A DNA stretch of 64,000 nt from Streptococcus cristatus ATCC 51100 (GTDB lineage Bacteria; Bacillota; Bacilli; Lactobacillales; Streptococcaceae). Position numbers and translations under genes: made by a program. The stretch spans positions 1,178,001-1,242,000 of the forward strand of contig NZ_CP050133.1 of NCBI RefSeq assembly GCF_011612585.1, in the 5' to 3' direction. Below are positions 44,521 through 54,745 of this stretch, piece by piece (position 1 is the stretch's first letter; every line of letters starts with the position of its first letter). The notes under the pieces are model-generated. The model worked only from the letters and a program-made list of their open reading frames with translations, was not told where the DNA came from and made no database searches.

Positions 44521-46257
44521 CTACTCCTGCGCCGTCTGCATTTGGTAATAAACACCTCTGGCTGCCATGAGCTCCTGGTGATTCCCATGTTCGACGATAT
44601 TGCCATCTACCATGACGAGGATGATGTCAGCATTTTGAATAGTAGACAGGCGATGGGCGATGATAAAGCTAGTACGACCCACCATGAGCTTGCTGAAAGC
44701 CTCCTGAATCAAGACTTCTGTCCGGGTATCAATGGAGGAAGTCGCTTCATCCAAGATTAGGATTTTAGGAACAGCCAGGAAGACGCGCGCGATGGTTAAT
44801 AGCTGGCGCTGACCTTGAGACAGGGAGTCCCCAGCATCCGCCAGATAGGTGTCATAGCCCTGAGGCAACTGCTGGATAAAGAAATGCGCATTGGCCGCCT
44901 TGGCAGCTGCAATAACCTCTTCTCGGCTGGCGTCTGGCCGGCCAAAAGCTATGTTATCATGAATGGTTGCCGTCTTGAGCCAAGTCTCCTGTAGTACCAT
45001 ACCGAACTGCTGACGATAAGAAGCTCTGGTGTAATGACTGATGGGAACATCGTCTAGCGAAATAAGACCACTGTCTACATTGTAAAAGCGCATGAGGAGA
45101 TTGATCAGGGTTGACTTACCAGCACCAGTTGGCCCGACAATAGCAACCTTACTAGCTGCTGGAATCCTTATATTCAAATCCTGAATCAGCTCTTTGCCGG
45201 ACTCATAGCCAAAAGCCACATGCTCAAAGCTAATCTGTCCTCTGACATCTTCAGACTGGAGGATTTCCTGACCAGACTCTGCTATTTCTTCTTGGTCCAA
45301 AACGCTGTAAATCCGCTCTGCACAAGCTAAAGCGCTCTGCAATTCTGACATGACTGACGATATATCGTTGAAAGGCTTGGTGTACTGGTTGACGTAGTTG
45401 AGAAAAGTTACCAGCTGCCCAACCGTAAAGCCTGTTCCCTGAATGATTCGGACAGCCCCAAAGCCCACAATCAAAGCATAGATCAGGGCATTGATAAAAC
45501 GAGTCGAAGGATTGACCGTCGAAGAATAGAAAATAGCCGCCTGAGAATAGTCAGCATAGGTTTGATTACTGCGAGTAAAAGCTGTATCAAACTGCTCCTG
45601 AGCATTAAAAGCCTGAATCAAACTTTCCTGGGTCAAACTTTCCTCAATCAGCTGGGTCTGCGCTCCTCTTGCCTGCGTCTGACGTTGGAAAAAGCTAAAA
45701 CTCTTTTTAGCTATAAAGCTCGCCAAGAAAAGAGAAAGGGGCGTCAAAAGCAAAACCAAAAGCAGGAGGAAAAAGTCCAATCTGGCCATGCTAATGATGG
45801 TCACTAAAATTGTCAGCAAACCCACAAAAAATTGATTGAAAACCATAAGCAGGCCATTGCTAAGCTGCTCCAAGTCCGTCGTCACCCGACTAACCAAGTC
45901 ACCGGTTCCCTGCCGATCCAGATAGGCCAAAGGCAGATAGTGTACTTTCTTGATAACGCCCTGTCGGAGCTGCTGACTGTAGCGATAGACCAGCTGATTA
46001 TAGAGCAAGGGATTGAGCCACTGAATCAGCGTATTGGCTAAAATAACCAGCAGCATCTGGCCCAAGATCGGCATCAAATGTTGCTCCGCTTGAGGGAGAA
46101 GAACGCTATCAACCGCATTTCCAATTAAAACTGGGAGAAGAACAGTCAGAGCTACTTGAGCCACCGTTCCCAGACTAGCTAGGACAAAGAGCCAGCGCGC
46201 CTGCAGCAAATCTCGAGTCAAACGCCTCAAGCTGCTAGATGATTTCTTATGCTTCAT
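44521..46257 (-). CDS. ABC exporter half-transporter, second subunit
   Basis: A 578-residue fused membrane-ATPase protein: six membrane helices (about 20-320) and an ATPase with Walker A GPTGAGKST, signature SQGQRQLLTIAR (LSQGQ variant) and Walker B ILILDEATSSIDTRTE. Together with the preceding gene it should form a heterodimeric multidrug-type exporter like LmrCD, EfrAB or PatAB. It overlaps its partner by 11 bases. Confidence 0.9.
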   Translation of the reverse strand: MKHKKSSSSLRRLTRDLLQARWLFVLASLGTVAQVALTVLLPVLIGNAVDSVLLPQAEQHLMPILGQMLLVILANTLIQWLNPLLYNQLVYRYSQQLRQGVIKKVHYLPLAYLDRQGTGDLVSRVTTDLEQLSNGLLMVFNQFFVGLLTILVTIISMARLDFFLLLLVLLLTPLSLFLASFIAKKSFSFFQRQTQARGAQTQLIEESLTQESLIQAFNAQEQFDTAFTRSNQTYADYSQAAIFYSSTVNPSTRFINALIYALIVGFGAVRIIQGTGFTVGQLVTFLNYVNQYTKPFNDISSVMSELQSALACAERIYSVLDQEEIAESGQEILQSEDVRGQISFEHVAFGYESGKELIQDLNIRIPAASKVAIVGPTGAGKSTLINLLMRFYNVDSGLISLDDVPISHYTRASYRQQFGMVLQETWLKTATIHDNIAFGRPDASREEVIAAAKAANAHFFIQQLPQGYDTYLADAGDSLSQGQRQLLTIARVFLAVPKILILDEATSSIDTRTEVLIQEAFSKLMVGRTSFIIAHRLSTIQNADIILVMVDGNIVEHGNHQELMAARGVYYQMQTAQE

Positions 46258-47989
46258 GCTTGTCCTCCTCTCCTTGACTATGCTGTGAGTTATGAATTTC
46301 TCGGTAAATGGCAGAGCTGACTAAGAGTTCCTCATGGCGACCAAGAGCCACCTGTTCTCCCTTATCCAGCACTATGATTTGATCCGCTGAGCGCAAGCTA
46401 TTGGTCCGCTGAGAGATCAAGACCAGACTGGTCTCTGTCAATTCATTCTTAATAGCCTGCAGGAGTCTTGCCTCTGTCAAATAGTCCAGAGCAGAGGTTG
46501 CATCATCTAAAACCAAGAAAGGCGCCCTCCGCAAGACAGCTCTGGCGATGGTTAAACGCTGACGCTGACCGCCAGAAAAATTCCGGCCAAAGGCCTCTAC
46601 AGTCGCATCCAAGCCACCTTCCTTCTGAGAGACAAAGTCTGCCGCCTGAGCAATCTCTAAGGCCTGCCACAAGTCTGCATCTGTTGGCTTGTTTGACAAT
46701 CCTAAAGTCAGATTGGAGCGAACAGTTCCTTGGAAAAGCTCCGCCTTCTGAGGTACCAGACTAATCCAAGACCGCCATTCGCTGAGATTTTTAGGACTGC
46801 GCCCTTGGGAAAAGATGGTCAACTGACCAGCAGCCACAGGATAAAGATGAGCCAGCAGCTGGACTAGGGTCGACTTCCCTGAACCTGTCCCGCCAATAAC
46901 ACCTAAAGTCTGACCGCTTTTCAAATCAAAAGTCAGACCAGTCAAGGCTGGACTAGCTGCATTGGGATAGGAAAAGCTGACCTCCTGGACTTTAATGGCT
47001 TGATACGGCAGAGCTGTTTCCTGCACTAATTCCTGCAGGACATCTTCTTCTGCTTGCTCGAAGACCTGACTGATGCGACCTGCACTGATATAGCTTTGAT
47101 TGAGTGAGTTGACCAACATAGCCAGCTTGAGCAATTCCACCAAAATTTGCAATAAATAATTGACCAAGGCCACTAGCATCCCCTGGGTCAGCAAGCCCTT
47201 GCCGATAAAGCTATTCCCCTGCCAAATCACAGCAATCAGAGTACCATTGACTGTGAGAAAGGTCAGAGGGCTAATCAGACTAGCCAGAGCTCCCGTCCTG
47301 ATTTGCCAGGTTTTATAGAGCTCATTGCGATTGCGGAAACTCTGAATCTCGCGCTGGGTCTGACCGAAAGCTCTTATAACCCGCATGCCCTGCAGTTGCT
47401 CACGCGTCAAATTGACTAGTTGGTCTGTCAGTTGACGAATCTTAGCATAGAGGGGATTCATCAGACGAGACATGAAAACGATAATAGCCGTTAAAATCGC
47501 CACCATGAGCAAGAACCACAAGGTAATGGTCGGACTGATAGTAAAGGCCATGATGATAGAGCCAAAAACGATAATGGGCGCCCTCAGGAAGAGACGAAGA
47601 AACTGATTGATGCCCGTCTGAATCTGATAGGTGTCGCTCGTCAGCCGAGTCACCAAGCTAGAAGTCGTCAGCTCATCCCGACTAGCCTTGGGCAAGCGTA
47701 GAATCTTTTGATAGAGGTCGCTTGTCATCTGGCGGGTAAAGCCCACTGCTGCCTTTGACGAATAATACTGGGCCACCACCGCTACTACCACGCCAAGCGC
47801 AGCCAAACCCATCAAAAGAAAAACCATCCAGTAGAGATGGGAGCTGTCCTTTCGAGGAATAGTTTCGTCCACAATCCCCGCAATCAAAATCGGAACCAAG
47901 AGTTCAAAACTAGCTTCCAAAAGCTTGAACAAAGGCCCCAGCAAAGACTCCCTGATATAGCCTTTGAAATATCTCAATAAATCTTTCAT
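46247..47989 (-). CDS. ABC exporter half-transporter, first subunit
   Basis: A 580-residue fused membrane-ATPase protein: six helices, Walker A GGTGSGKST, signature FSGGQRQRLTIARA, and a Walker B FLVLDDATSALD in which Asp replaces the usual catalytic Glu. That gives one degenerate ATP site, the rule in heterodimeric exporters, and supports pairing with the next gene. Substrates may include drugs or peptides; unknown. Confidence 0.9.
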   Translation of the reverse strand: MKDLLRYFKGYIRESLLGPLFKLLEASFELLVPILIAGIVDETIPRKDSSHLYWMVFLLMGLAALGVVVAVVAQYYSSKAAVGFTRQMTSDLYQKILRLPKASRDELTTSSLVTRLTSDTYQIQTGINQFLRLFLRAPIIVFGSIIMAFTISPTITLWFLLMVAILTAIIVFMSRLMNPLYAKIRQLTDQLVNLTREQLQGMRVIRAFGQTQREIQSFRNRNELYKTWQIRTGALASLISPLTFLTVNGTLIAVIWQGNSFIGKGLLTQGMLVALVNYLLQILVELLKLAMLVNSLNQSYISAGRISQVFEQAEEDVLQELVQETALPYQAIKVQEVSFSYPNAASPALTGLTFDLKSGQTLGVIGGTGSGKSTLVQLLAHLYPVAAGQLTIFSQGRSPKNLSEWRSWISLVPQKAELFQGTVRSNLTLGLSNKPTDADLWQALEIAQAADFVSQKEGGLDATVEAFGRNFSGGQRQRLTIARAVLRRAPFLVLDDATSALDYLTEARLLQAIKNELTETSLVLISQRTNSLRSADQIIVLDKGEQVALGRHEELLVSSAIYREIHNSQHSQGEEDKHEA

Positions 47990-48085
47990 ACTGCCTACTT
48001 CTCCATTAAACTGTTTCTATTTTATCATAATTTTCAAAGGGAAAAAAATATTCTCCTTCTGACCAGCAGAAAGAGAACATTGATA

Positions 48086-49273
48086 TTAGACTTCTTGTAA
48101 GTTCTGGCTTATTTTCTTTAGACCCATATGCAAAAATGGCGTTACAGCTAGTAAGAAGCCACCTAAAACTATAAAAGTCGAGTCGAAGCCAAGATTATCA
48201 ATCAGCCAGCCAGTCAGAGGGAAAATGACAATCATGCTCAGGCTGAACATCATAGAATAGACACTAAGCATGGTCGCCCGCACTTCACTTGGCAGCTGCT
48301 TTTGTAAATCGTTGTCAAAAATCGGCTGGAAAAGAGCATACAAGGCGTTGCTGATTAGATAAATCAAAATATAAATGACTGGAGTTCCAAAATAGGACAG
48401 CAGGTAGCTTGCTCCAGTTAGAAGAACCACTGAAGGAAAGAGTTTTAAGGCAGAATATTTCTTTCCAATCATACTCGCCAGATAGACCGCCAAGATATTC
48501 AAAGCACTGCCAATTAGCATGACTACCGAAATCTGCCAATCTTTTAAATCAGGCAATTGATTTTGATAGTAAAAATAAAACATACACATCAGTGTTCCGA
48601 TGATTTGGGAAAGAATCATCCAGATGAAAAGGCTGGGATTTCTCTGCAACTCCTCTTTGACAGCCCAAATAATCTTTTTCATGGTCAGGCGTTCTGCTTT
48701 CTCTGCTTTGACACTTGGCTCCTTCAGCATCCAAGTCAGGAAAAGAACGATGACAGAGGTGCCAATCATGATATAGTAGGTCAGATGCAATTGTCCATGG
48801 ACAAAAAATCCAGCCCAGACCGTTCCCAAAGACCGGGTCGCTTCAGCCACCCCAGACATAAAACTGGAGATGGATAAGTAACGTTCCTTGAGTCCGGCCT
48901 CCACAGATGAATCATAGACCATGGCTGCGCTTGTCCCCGAATCAAAATTATAGGACCAAGCACTGATCATCATAGCCAGTGCATAAACCCAAAAGTTCCC
49001 CTGCCCGGACAACATGAGAACAGAAGACACAATCCCGGCTATCCGGCTCAGATACAGATTGGTCTTGTAGGAGAAGCGATCCGCCAACATCCCAGAAGGA
49101 ATTTCACAAATGACGCTGGTCGCATGAAAGATACTTTCCAAAAGCCCAATCTGCCAAAGAGACATACCATTTTGACTTAGAAATAAAATCCAAAAACTAG
49201 TAATGCCTAGAAAGGCAAAAAATTCAACTCCGGCCATAAGACCGATATTTTTCCGATAACTTCTTTTAAACAT
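48086..49273 (-). CDS. MFS transporter
   Basis: A 395-residue transporter with twelve predicted helices. The loop motif GMLADRFSYKTNLYLSR near residue 60 fits the MFS motif A. It is probably a drug or metabolite efflux protein. Its promoter region carries an inverted repeat (49285-49321) that resembles one before the FMN reductase gene, so the nearby MarR regulator may control both. Confidence 0.85.
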   Translation of the reverse strand: MFKRSYRKNIGLMAGVEFFAFLGITSFWILFLSQNGMSLWQIGLLESIFHATSVICEIPSGMLADRFSYKTNLYLSRIAGIVSSVLMLSGQGNFWVYALAMMISAWSYNFDSGTSAAMVYDSSVEAGLKERYLSISSFMSGVAEATRSLGTVWAGFFVHGQLHLTYYIMIGTSVIVLFLTWMLKEPSVKAEKAERLTMKKIIWAVKEELQRNPSLFIWMILSQIIGTLMCMFYFYYQNQLPDLKDWQISVVMLIGSALNILAVYLASMIGKKYSALKLFPSVVLLTGASYLLSYFGTPVIYILIYLISNALYALFQPIFDNDLQKQLPSEVRATMLSVYSMMFSLSMIVIFPLTGWLIDNLGFDSTFIVLGGFLLAVTPFLHMGLKKISQNLQEV

Positions 49274-49284
49274 ATTTTCTCCTT

Positions 49285-49321
49285 TAACAAGTGTTTTATA
49301 TTGCTATTATTTGTCACTTGT
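49285..49321. promoter_or_regulatory. Inverted repeat over the MFS promoter
   Basis: AACAAGTG (49285-49292) and CACTTGTT (49314-49321) are exact reverse complements, 21 bases apart. On the minus strand they flank a -35 TTAACA and a -10 TATAAA spaced by 18. Candidate operator. Confidence 0.5.
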
Positions 49322-49428
49322 TAATCTGCTGTTTACATGACTCCTACCTCTTCTTTCTCTAAAATTTTATATTTGGATTATTTCATAGTTCATTGTTGAA
49401 AAAACGCCACATGGGCGTTTTCATTGAT

Positions 49429-50775
49429 TTACGGTTTAATACGGTGCAACATACGTGGGAATGGAATAGCTTCACGGATATGCTTGGTACCTGCTACAAA
49501 GGTTACCATACGCTCGATACCGATACCAAATCCACCGTGTGGAACAGAGCCGTACTTACGAAGATCCAGGTAGAATTCATATTCCGATGTATCCATACCA
49601 AGCTCTTCCATTTTAGCGACCAGTGCGTCGTAATCTTCTTCACGCATAGAGCCACCAATGATTTCACCGTAGCCTTCTGGAGCAAGCAAGTCTGCACAGA
49701 GAACACGGTCTGGATTTCCAGGAACTGGCTTCATGTAGAAAGCTTTGATAGCTGCTGGGTAGTTCACGACAAAAGTTGGTACACCAAAGTGGTTTGAAAT
49801 CCATGTTTCATGCGGTGAACCGAAGTCATCGCCATGTTCCAAATGCTCATAATCTGCATCTTCATCATTTTCATGGGCTTGCAAAAGATCAATCGCTTCA
49901 TCATAAGTAACACGCTTGAAAGGCTCAGCAACGTAGCGTTTCAAGAGTTCTACATCACGTTCCAATGTTTCTAAGGCTTGAGGAGCACGGTCGAGAACAC
50001 CTTGAATCAAGGCTTTGACATAAGCTTCCTGCAAGTCGAGTGACTCATCGTGAGTAACAAAATTATACTCCGCATCCATCATCCAGAACTCTGTCAAGTG
50101 ACGACGAGTTTTTGATTTTTCAGCACGGAATACAGGTCCAAAGTCATAAACACGTCCCAGAGCCATAGCTCCCGCTTCCAGATAAAGCTGACCTGACTGA
50201 CTCAAGTAAGCTGGAGTTCCAAAGTAGTCGGTTTCAAAGAGCTCAGTTGAGTCTTCTGCTGCATTTCCTGACAAGATTGGGCTGTCAAACTTGATAAAGC
50301 CGTTCTTATCAAAGAATTCATAGGTAGCATAGATGATGGCATTACGGATTTGCATCATGGCAACTTGCTTGCGAGAACGGAGCCACAAGTGACGGTTGTC
50401 CATGAGGAAGTCAGTTCCGTGTTCTTTTGGCGTGATTGGATAGTCGTTAGACTCGCCGATGATTTCGATATCTGTAATGTCCAGCTCATAGCCAAATTTT
50501 GAACGCTCATCTTCCTTGACAATCCCTGTCACATAGACAGACGTTTCTTGGCTCAAGCGTTTAATAGTATCAAACTTCTCAAGTCCTACTTCTTCGCCAA
50601 ATTTCTCAATAAAGTTAGGTTTGAAGGCTACACCTTGGAAAAAGGCAGAACCATCACGCAACTGCAAGAAAGCGATTTTCCCTTTTCCTGACTTGTTGGC
50701 CACCCAAGCACCAATCGTTACTTCTTCACCAACATGATTTTTTACATCAACAATTGTTACATTTTTCTTCGACAC
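49429..50775 (-). CDS. asnS: Asparaginyl-tRNA synthetase
   Basis: Class II synthetase charging tRNA-Asn. It has 448 residues with an N-terminal OB-fold, motif 2 ([22 protein letters not shown]) and motif 3 ([10 protein letters not shown]). It is downstream of the aspB and ypmB-like genes, as in Bacillus and other Firmicutes. Aspartate metabolism and asparagine charging are thus kept together. Confidence 0.97.
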   Translation of the reverse strand: MSKKNVTIVDVKNHVGEEVTIGAWVANKSGKGKIAFLQLRDGSAFFQGVAFKPNFIEKFGEEVGLEKFDTIKRLSQETSVYVTGIVKEDERSKFGYELDITDIEIIGESNDYPITPKEHGTDFLMDNRHLWLRSRKQVAMMQIRNAIIYATYEFFDKNGFIKFDSPILSGNAAEDSTELFETDYFGTPAYLSQSGQLYLEAGAMALGRVYDFGPVFRAEKSKTRRHLTEFWMMDAEYNFVTHDESLDLQEAYVKALIQGVLDRAPQALETLERDVELLKRYVAEPFKRVTYDEAIDLLQAHENDEDADYEHLEHGDDFGSPHETWISNHFGVPTFVVNYPAAIKAFYMKPVPGNPDRVLCADLLAPEGYGEIIGGSMREEDYDALVAKMEELGMDTSEYEFYLDLRKYGSVPHGGFGIGIERMVTFVAGTKHIREAIPFPRMLHRIKP

Positions 50776-50795
50776 GTTTTTTCTCTTTTCTATTT

Positions 50796-51161
50796 TTATT
50801 CTTTGTGGCAGACTACTTCGACATTATTTCCATCTGGGTCTAGGATAAAAGCTGCATAGTAAGGTAGATGATCACTCCGATAATCAGGTGCACCATTATC
50901 TTTTCCACCTGCCTTCAAACCCGCCTCGTAGCAAGTTCGAACCTGCTCGTGGTTTTCTGCAAAAAAAGCAAAGTGAATAGGAGCCTGCTCTCCCTTTCCT
51001 AGCCAAAAATCTCCACCAGGATGAGGACTGTTGGGGGCAACAAAACTGAGTAGAGAGTCAGTTTTAAAATCCAATTCGTAGCCAAGAGGAGCAAGAAAGC
51101 TTGTATAAAAGTCTTTTGAAATTTGTAAATCCCTTACTTTAATCTCAAAATGATCAATCAT
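50796..51161 (-). CDS. VOC family protein
   Basis: A 121-residue glyoxalase/bleomycin-resistance-fold protein ([19 protein letters not shown] ... [20 protein letters not shown]). The His and Glu typical of metal binding are present at the ends of the two half-repeats. The substrate is unknown. It sits between aspB and asnS, 2 bases after the aspB stop, which is an insertion into an otherwise conserved pair. Confidence 0.88.
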   Translation of the reverse strand: MIDHFEIKVRDLQISKDFYTSFLAPLGYELDFKTDSLLSFVAPNSPHPGGDFWLGKGEQAPIHFAFFAENHEQVRTCYEAGLKAGGKDNGAPDYRSDHLPYYAAFILDPDGNNVEVVCHKE

Positions 51162-51163
51162 TC

Positions 51164-52342
51164 TTACTTCTCCATGAAATCCTTGAGGCGTTGAACCGCT
51201 TCTTTTAGTGTATCCATGTCAGTCGCATAGCTGAGGCGGATATTTTCTGGCGCACCAAATCCATCCCCTGTCACCAAAGCAACTCCTACTTCTTCTAAAA
51301 TCGCTGTGGTAAAGGCCGTCACATCGGTATAGCCTTTCATTTCCATCGCTTTTTTAACATTTGGGAAAAGATAGAAAGCTCCCTGAGGCTTGACGACTTC
51401 AAAGCCGGGCACTTGAGCTAGCAAAGGATAAATAGTATTTAGGCGTTCCTCAAAGGCCAATCTCATATTTTCGACCGTATCCTGACTGCCCGTCAAGGCT
51501 TCAATGGCTGCATATTGCGCCACCGCTGTTGGATTAGAAGTCGTTTGCCCTGCAACCTTGCTCATCGCTGAGATAATTTCAGGCTCACCTACAGCATAGC
51601 CAATCCGCCAGCCCGTCATAGAGTAGCTCTTGGAAACACCATTGATGACGACTGTTTGCTTGCGAATTTCCTCTGACAGACTAGAAATCGGCGTGAATTT
51701 ATTGCCATTATAGACCAAGCGGCCATAAATATCGTCGGCCAAGATCAAGATATCATGCTCAACAGCCCAGTTTCCGATGGCCAGCAGTTCTTCTGCTGTA
51801 TAAATCATACCAGTCGGATTGGATGGCGAGTTCAGAACCAAGACCTTGGTCTTCTCAGTACGGACAGCTTCCAGCTGGGCCACCGTCACCTTAAAATTAT
51901 TTTCCTCTGTCGCTTGAACAAAAACAGGCTTTCCTTCGGCCATCAAGATCTGATCGGCATAGCTAACCCAATAAGGCGTCGGAATGATGACTTCATCTCC
52001 TGGATCAATCACACTCATAAAGAAGGTGTAAAGAGAGAACTTAGCCCCCGTTGCCACTGTCACTTGATTTGGCTGAATCTCATAGCCATAATACTTGGCA
52101 AAATAGTCTACCACCGCTGATTTCAGCTCAGGCAGACCACTTGTTACCGTATAAAAACTAGCTCTGCCATCTTCAATCGCTGCAATCGCTGCTTGCTGGA
52201 TATTCTTAGGCGTCGGAAAATCTGGCTCTCCCAAGGTCAAAGAAAGGATATCCCTGCCTTCAGCCTTTAAAGCTTTGGCTCTAGCTGCCGCTGCCAAGGT
52301 CACGCTTTCTTCCATATTTAAAACACGATTGGATAATTTCAT
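51164..52342 (-). CDS. aspB: Aspartate aminotransferase, class I
   Basis: PLP-dependent transaminase interconverting aspartate and oxaloacetate. It has 392 residues, normal for the Ib subgroup. The PLP lysine is in GVSKSYSMTGWRIGY near residue 237, with NSPSNPTG near 171 and the C-terminal Arg in RLSYA. It overlaps the preceding ypmB-like gene by four bases. Confidence 0.93.
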   Translation of the reverse strand: MKLSNRVLNMEESVTLAAAARAKALKAEGRDILSLTLGEPDFPTPKNIQQAAIAAIEDGRASFYTVTSGLPELKSAVVDYFAKYYGYEIQPNQVTVATGAKFSLYTFFMSVIDPGDEVIIPTPYWVSYADQILMAEGKPVFVQATEENNFKVTVAQLEAVRTEKTKVLVLNSPSNPTGMIYTAEELLAIGNWAVEHDILILADDIYGRLVYNGNKFTPISSLSEEIRKQTVVINGVSKSYSMTGWRIGYAVGEPEIISAMSKVAGQTTSNPTAVAQYAAIEALTGSQDTVENMRLAFEERLNTIYPLLAQVPGFEVVKPQGAFYLFPNVKKAMEMKGYTDVTAFTTAILEEVGVALVTGDGFGAPENIRLSYATDMDTLKEAVQRLKDFMEK

Positions 52343-52827
52343 AGCCCCTCCTTGCTGAGCAATGTCTTGCTTTCAAATCCGATATTGTAATAAGTGCTTC
52401 CAGACTTAATTTCCCAAACAGGCTGACCGTCTAAGTAACCAAAAGTGGTCTTATCAATAGAAGTCGCTCCATTTTCCTTGGCTACTTGTTCTGCTTCTGC
52501 CTGACTCATCCCATCTTGCAAACGATAGACATGGATCTTGTTTGAATTTTTGGAAATCAGAACAGCTTCTTCCTCTTTTTTACTAGTTTTCCCAATCAAG
52601 CTATAGTAGGACTCTTTGCCATTGTAAATCGAAAAGCTCGTCAGAGTTTCCAAATCTGCATATTCCTTAGCGATTTTTTGAGAACCTTCCTTGGCTGACT
52701 GCCAAGGCTCGATAGCAAGGTGCAACATCGTAAAAAATGAAAAAATAAGCGTCGTGAGGACGAGGAAAAGCCCGATGGCATAGTGCCTTATAGGAAATTC
52801 AGCCCTTTCTTTAATTTTATGTTTCAC
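52339..52827 (-). CDS. YpmB-like DUF5590 protein
   Basis: A 162-residue protein with one N-terminal membrane helix (about 17-38) and an extracellular DUF5590/PepSY-like part. It precedes aspB and asnS as YpmB does in Bacillus. The function is unknown. Confidence 0.85.
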   Translation of the reverse strand: MKHKIKERAEFPIRHYAIGLFLVLTTLIFSFFTMLHLAIEPWQSAKEGSQKIAKEYADLETLTSFSIYNGKESYYSLIGKTSKKEEEAVLISKNSNKIHVYRLQDGMSQAEAEQVAKENGATSIDKTTFGYLDGQPVWEIKSGSTYYNIGFESKTLLSKEGL

Positions 52828-52912
52828 TGAATCATTATACTACAAATAGCCTGATTTTTCTAGGACTTTTATTACATTTGCATTTATTACTACTTATTGA
52901 TAAAATGTTGCT

Positions 52913-53359
52913 ATGAAAATAACTGAAAACCTAGACAAGGATACTCTACTTGACCTTAAGACAATTATCGTTCTCCATAAGGCGGAGCGCACCATTCGTA
53001 ATCTCGAAGCTCAAATTTTTAAAAAGCACAATTTGACGCCTACCCAATTTTCCGTTTTGGAAACCTTATATAGCAAAGGAGAGTTGCGGATTCAAGATTT
53101 GATTGACAGCATGCTGGCTACATCGGGAAATATGACAGTCGTTATCAAAAACATGGAAAGGGATGGCTGGATTAGCCGCAGTTGTGATCCCAATGATCGT
53201 CGCTCCTTTCTCATCCAACTAACCGACCAAGGCCAGAAAAAGATCGAGGCTGTCTTGCCAGAGCACATCGCCAATATCAGCCACATGACTGCTCTCCTAT
53301 CCCAAAACGACAAAGAAGATTTAGTGCGGATTTTAAAAACTTTCAAAAGGCTGAGCTAA
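52913..53359 (+). CDS. MarR family transcriptional regulator
   Basis: A 148-residue winged-helix regulator: recognition part SKGELRIQDLIDSMLATSGN and wing RSCDPNDRRSFLIQLTD. The DxRS motif of MarR proteins is present. It is followed by an FMN reductase gene whose promoter has an inverted repeat, so it is a likely repressor that responds to quinones or oxidants. Confidence 0.9.
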   Translation: MKITENLDKDTLLDLKTIIVLHKAERTIRNLEAQIFKKHNLTPTQFSVLETLYSKGELRIQDLIDSMLATSGNMTVVIKNMERDGWISRSCDPNDRRSFLIQLTDQGQKKIEAVLPEHIANISHMTALLSQNDKEDLVRILKTFKRLS

Positions 53360-53377
53360 ATTATTGCTAATTAGTGA

Positions 53378-53405
53378 CACTTGTTGTAACATAGATAGTA
53401 ACAAG
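53378..53405. promoter_or_regulatory. FMN reductase promoter with operator-like repeat
   Basis: -35 TTGCTA and -10 TAACAT with a 17-base spacer. CACTTGTT (53378-53385) lies in the spacer and AACAAG (53400-53405) just after; together they form an inverted repeat like that at the MFS gene. Confidence 0.5.
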
Positions 53406-53446
53406 AGGGAGACCTCTTAAATAAAGATTAAATGGAGGACACATTT

Positions 53447-53995
53447 ATGTCTAAAGTACTATTTATTGTTGGCTCACTTCGTCAAGGTTCATTCAATCAT
53501 CAGTTGGCAGCACAAGCAGAAAAGGCTCTAGCTGGCAAAGCTGAAGTTTCTTATCTGGACTACAAAGATGTACCATTCTTCAACCAAGACCTCGAAAGTC
53601 CAGCTCCAGCTGCTGTTGCCAAGGTTCGTGAAGAAATCCTTGCAGCTGATGCTATCTGGATCTTCTCACCTGTCTACAACTGGGCCATCCCAGGTGTGGT
53701 GAAAAACTTGCTTGACTGGACTTCACGCGCACTTGATTTGTCAGACCCAAGCGGCCCTTCTGCCCTCAATGCCAAAGTGGTAACTGTTTCATCTGTTGCT
53801 AACGGCACTTCACCCGATGAGGTCTTCAAGCACTACCGTAGCCTCCTTCCATTCATTCGTATGAATGTGGTTGACCAATTTACTGGTGTCGGTATCAATC
53901 CAGAAGCTTGGGGAACTGGCCAATTAGTCCTTTCAGAAGACAAGCTTGCTGAGCTTTCTGCTCAAGCAGATGCCCTCCTAGCAGCTATCAACTAA
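53447..53995 (+). CDS. NADPH-dependent FMN reductase
   Basis: A 182-residue flavodoxin-fold reductase. The FMN loop [13 protein letters not shown] is at residues 10-22 and [20 protein letters not shown] near residue 80 is the family signature. It reduces FMN, quinones or azo compounds with NAD(P)H. The ATG at 53447 has GGAGG at good spacing. Likely regulated by the upstream MarR protein. Confidence 0.92.
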   Translation: MSKVLFIVGSLRQGSFNHQLAAQAEKALAGKAEVSYLDYKDVPFFNQDLESPAPAAVAKVREEILAADAIWIFSPVYNWAIPGVVKNLLDWTSRALDLSDPSGPSALNAKVVTVSSVANGTSPDEVFKHYRSLLPFIRMNVVDQFTGVGINPEAWGTGQLVLSEDKLAELSAQADALLAAIN

Positions 53996-54006
53996 GATAA
54001 AATGAA

Positions 54007-54047
54007 AAACATGAAGCAGTATTTCTGGGAAATGCTGCTTCATGTTT
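54007..54047. terminator. Strong bidirectional terminator
   Basis: A stem of about 19 bp (54007-54025 with 54029-54047, one T-G pair) closed by TGG, with T-runs on both strands, between convergent FMN reductase and lrgB genes. Confidence 0.9.
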
Positions 54048-54049
54048 TT

Positions 54050-54745
54050 TTATTTTAAGATAATGGCTGCGACGATTGGACTGACAATTACATACATGAT
54101 CCCTGTCACTCCGATTGCAAGACCTGCCATGGCTCCAGCAACATGTCCATATTTGAAAGCTGTTCCTGTACCAACTGCATGTCCTGTACCACCTAAGGCC
54201 AAGCCAACTGCTACTGGATCCTTAATTTTTAGCAGTTTTAGAATAGTGGGTCCCATGACACTTGTCAAAATACCTGTCGCCACAACAACCACCAAGGTAA
54301 CAGTTGTCAAGCCCTGCATTTTATCAGTAATGCCCACTGCCATCGCTGTTGTGACAGATTTTGGAAATAGGGAAATTGCTAAAAAGAAGTCCATCCCAAA
54401 GAATTTTGCCAGCAGCGCTGTGAAAGTCGTATTGACCACTACAGCCACAAAGGTTCCTAGCAGGATACTGCGAGCGTGGTGTTTCATCAAGTGGAAGGTC
54501 TTATAAAGCGGAATTCCTAAAGCAACCGTAGACGGTACTATTAAATTGTTCAAGTAAGCCCCACCGACATAGTAATCCTTATAAGAAATTCCCGTTAATT
54601 TCAAAAAGGCAATGACCAAAATCGCTGCTAAAAGGAGAGGCGTTGTTAAAGGATGAGGAAATCTACGGAAAATCAGCATCCCGATGAGGTAGGCAAAAAT
54701 GGACAAGGCGAGGCCAAATAGCGGGTTACTCCATAGATTAGACAT
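54050..54745 (-). CDS. lrgB: LrgB family protein
   Basis: A 231-residue polytopic membrane protein of the LrgB/CidB family, with GGTGHAVGTGTAF and a glycine-rich C-terminal helix. It works with LrgA in control of murein hydrolase activity, and in streptococci also in pyruvate uptake. I chose the ATG at 54745, 8 bases inside the lrgA end, after a GGGGGGA ribosome site. Confidence 0.92.
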   Translation of the reverse strand: MSNLWSNPLFGLALSIFAYLIGMLIFRRFPHPLTTPLLLAAILVIAFLKLTGISYKDYYVGGAYLNNLIVPSTVALGIPLYKTFHLMKHHARSILLGTFVAVVVNTTFTALLAKFFGMDFFLAISLFPKSVTTAMAVGITDKMQGLTTVTLVVVVATGILTSVMGPTILKLLKIKDPVAVGLALGGTGHAVGTGTAFKYGHVAGAMAGLAIGVTGIMYVIVSPIVAAIILK

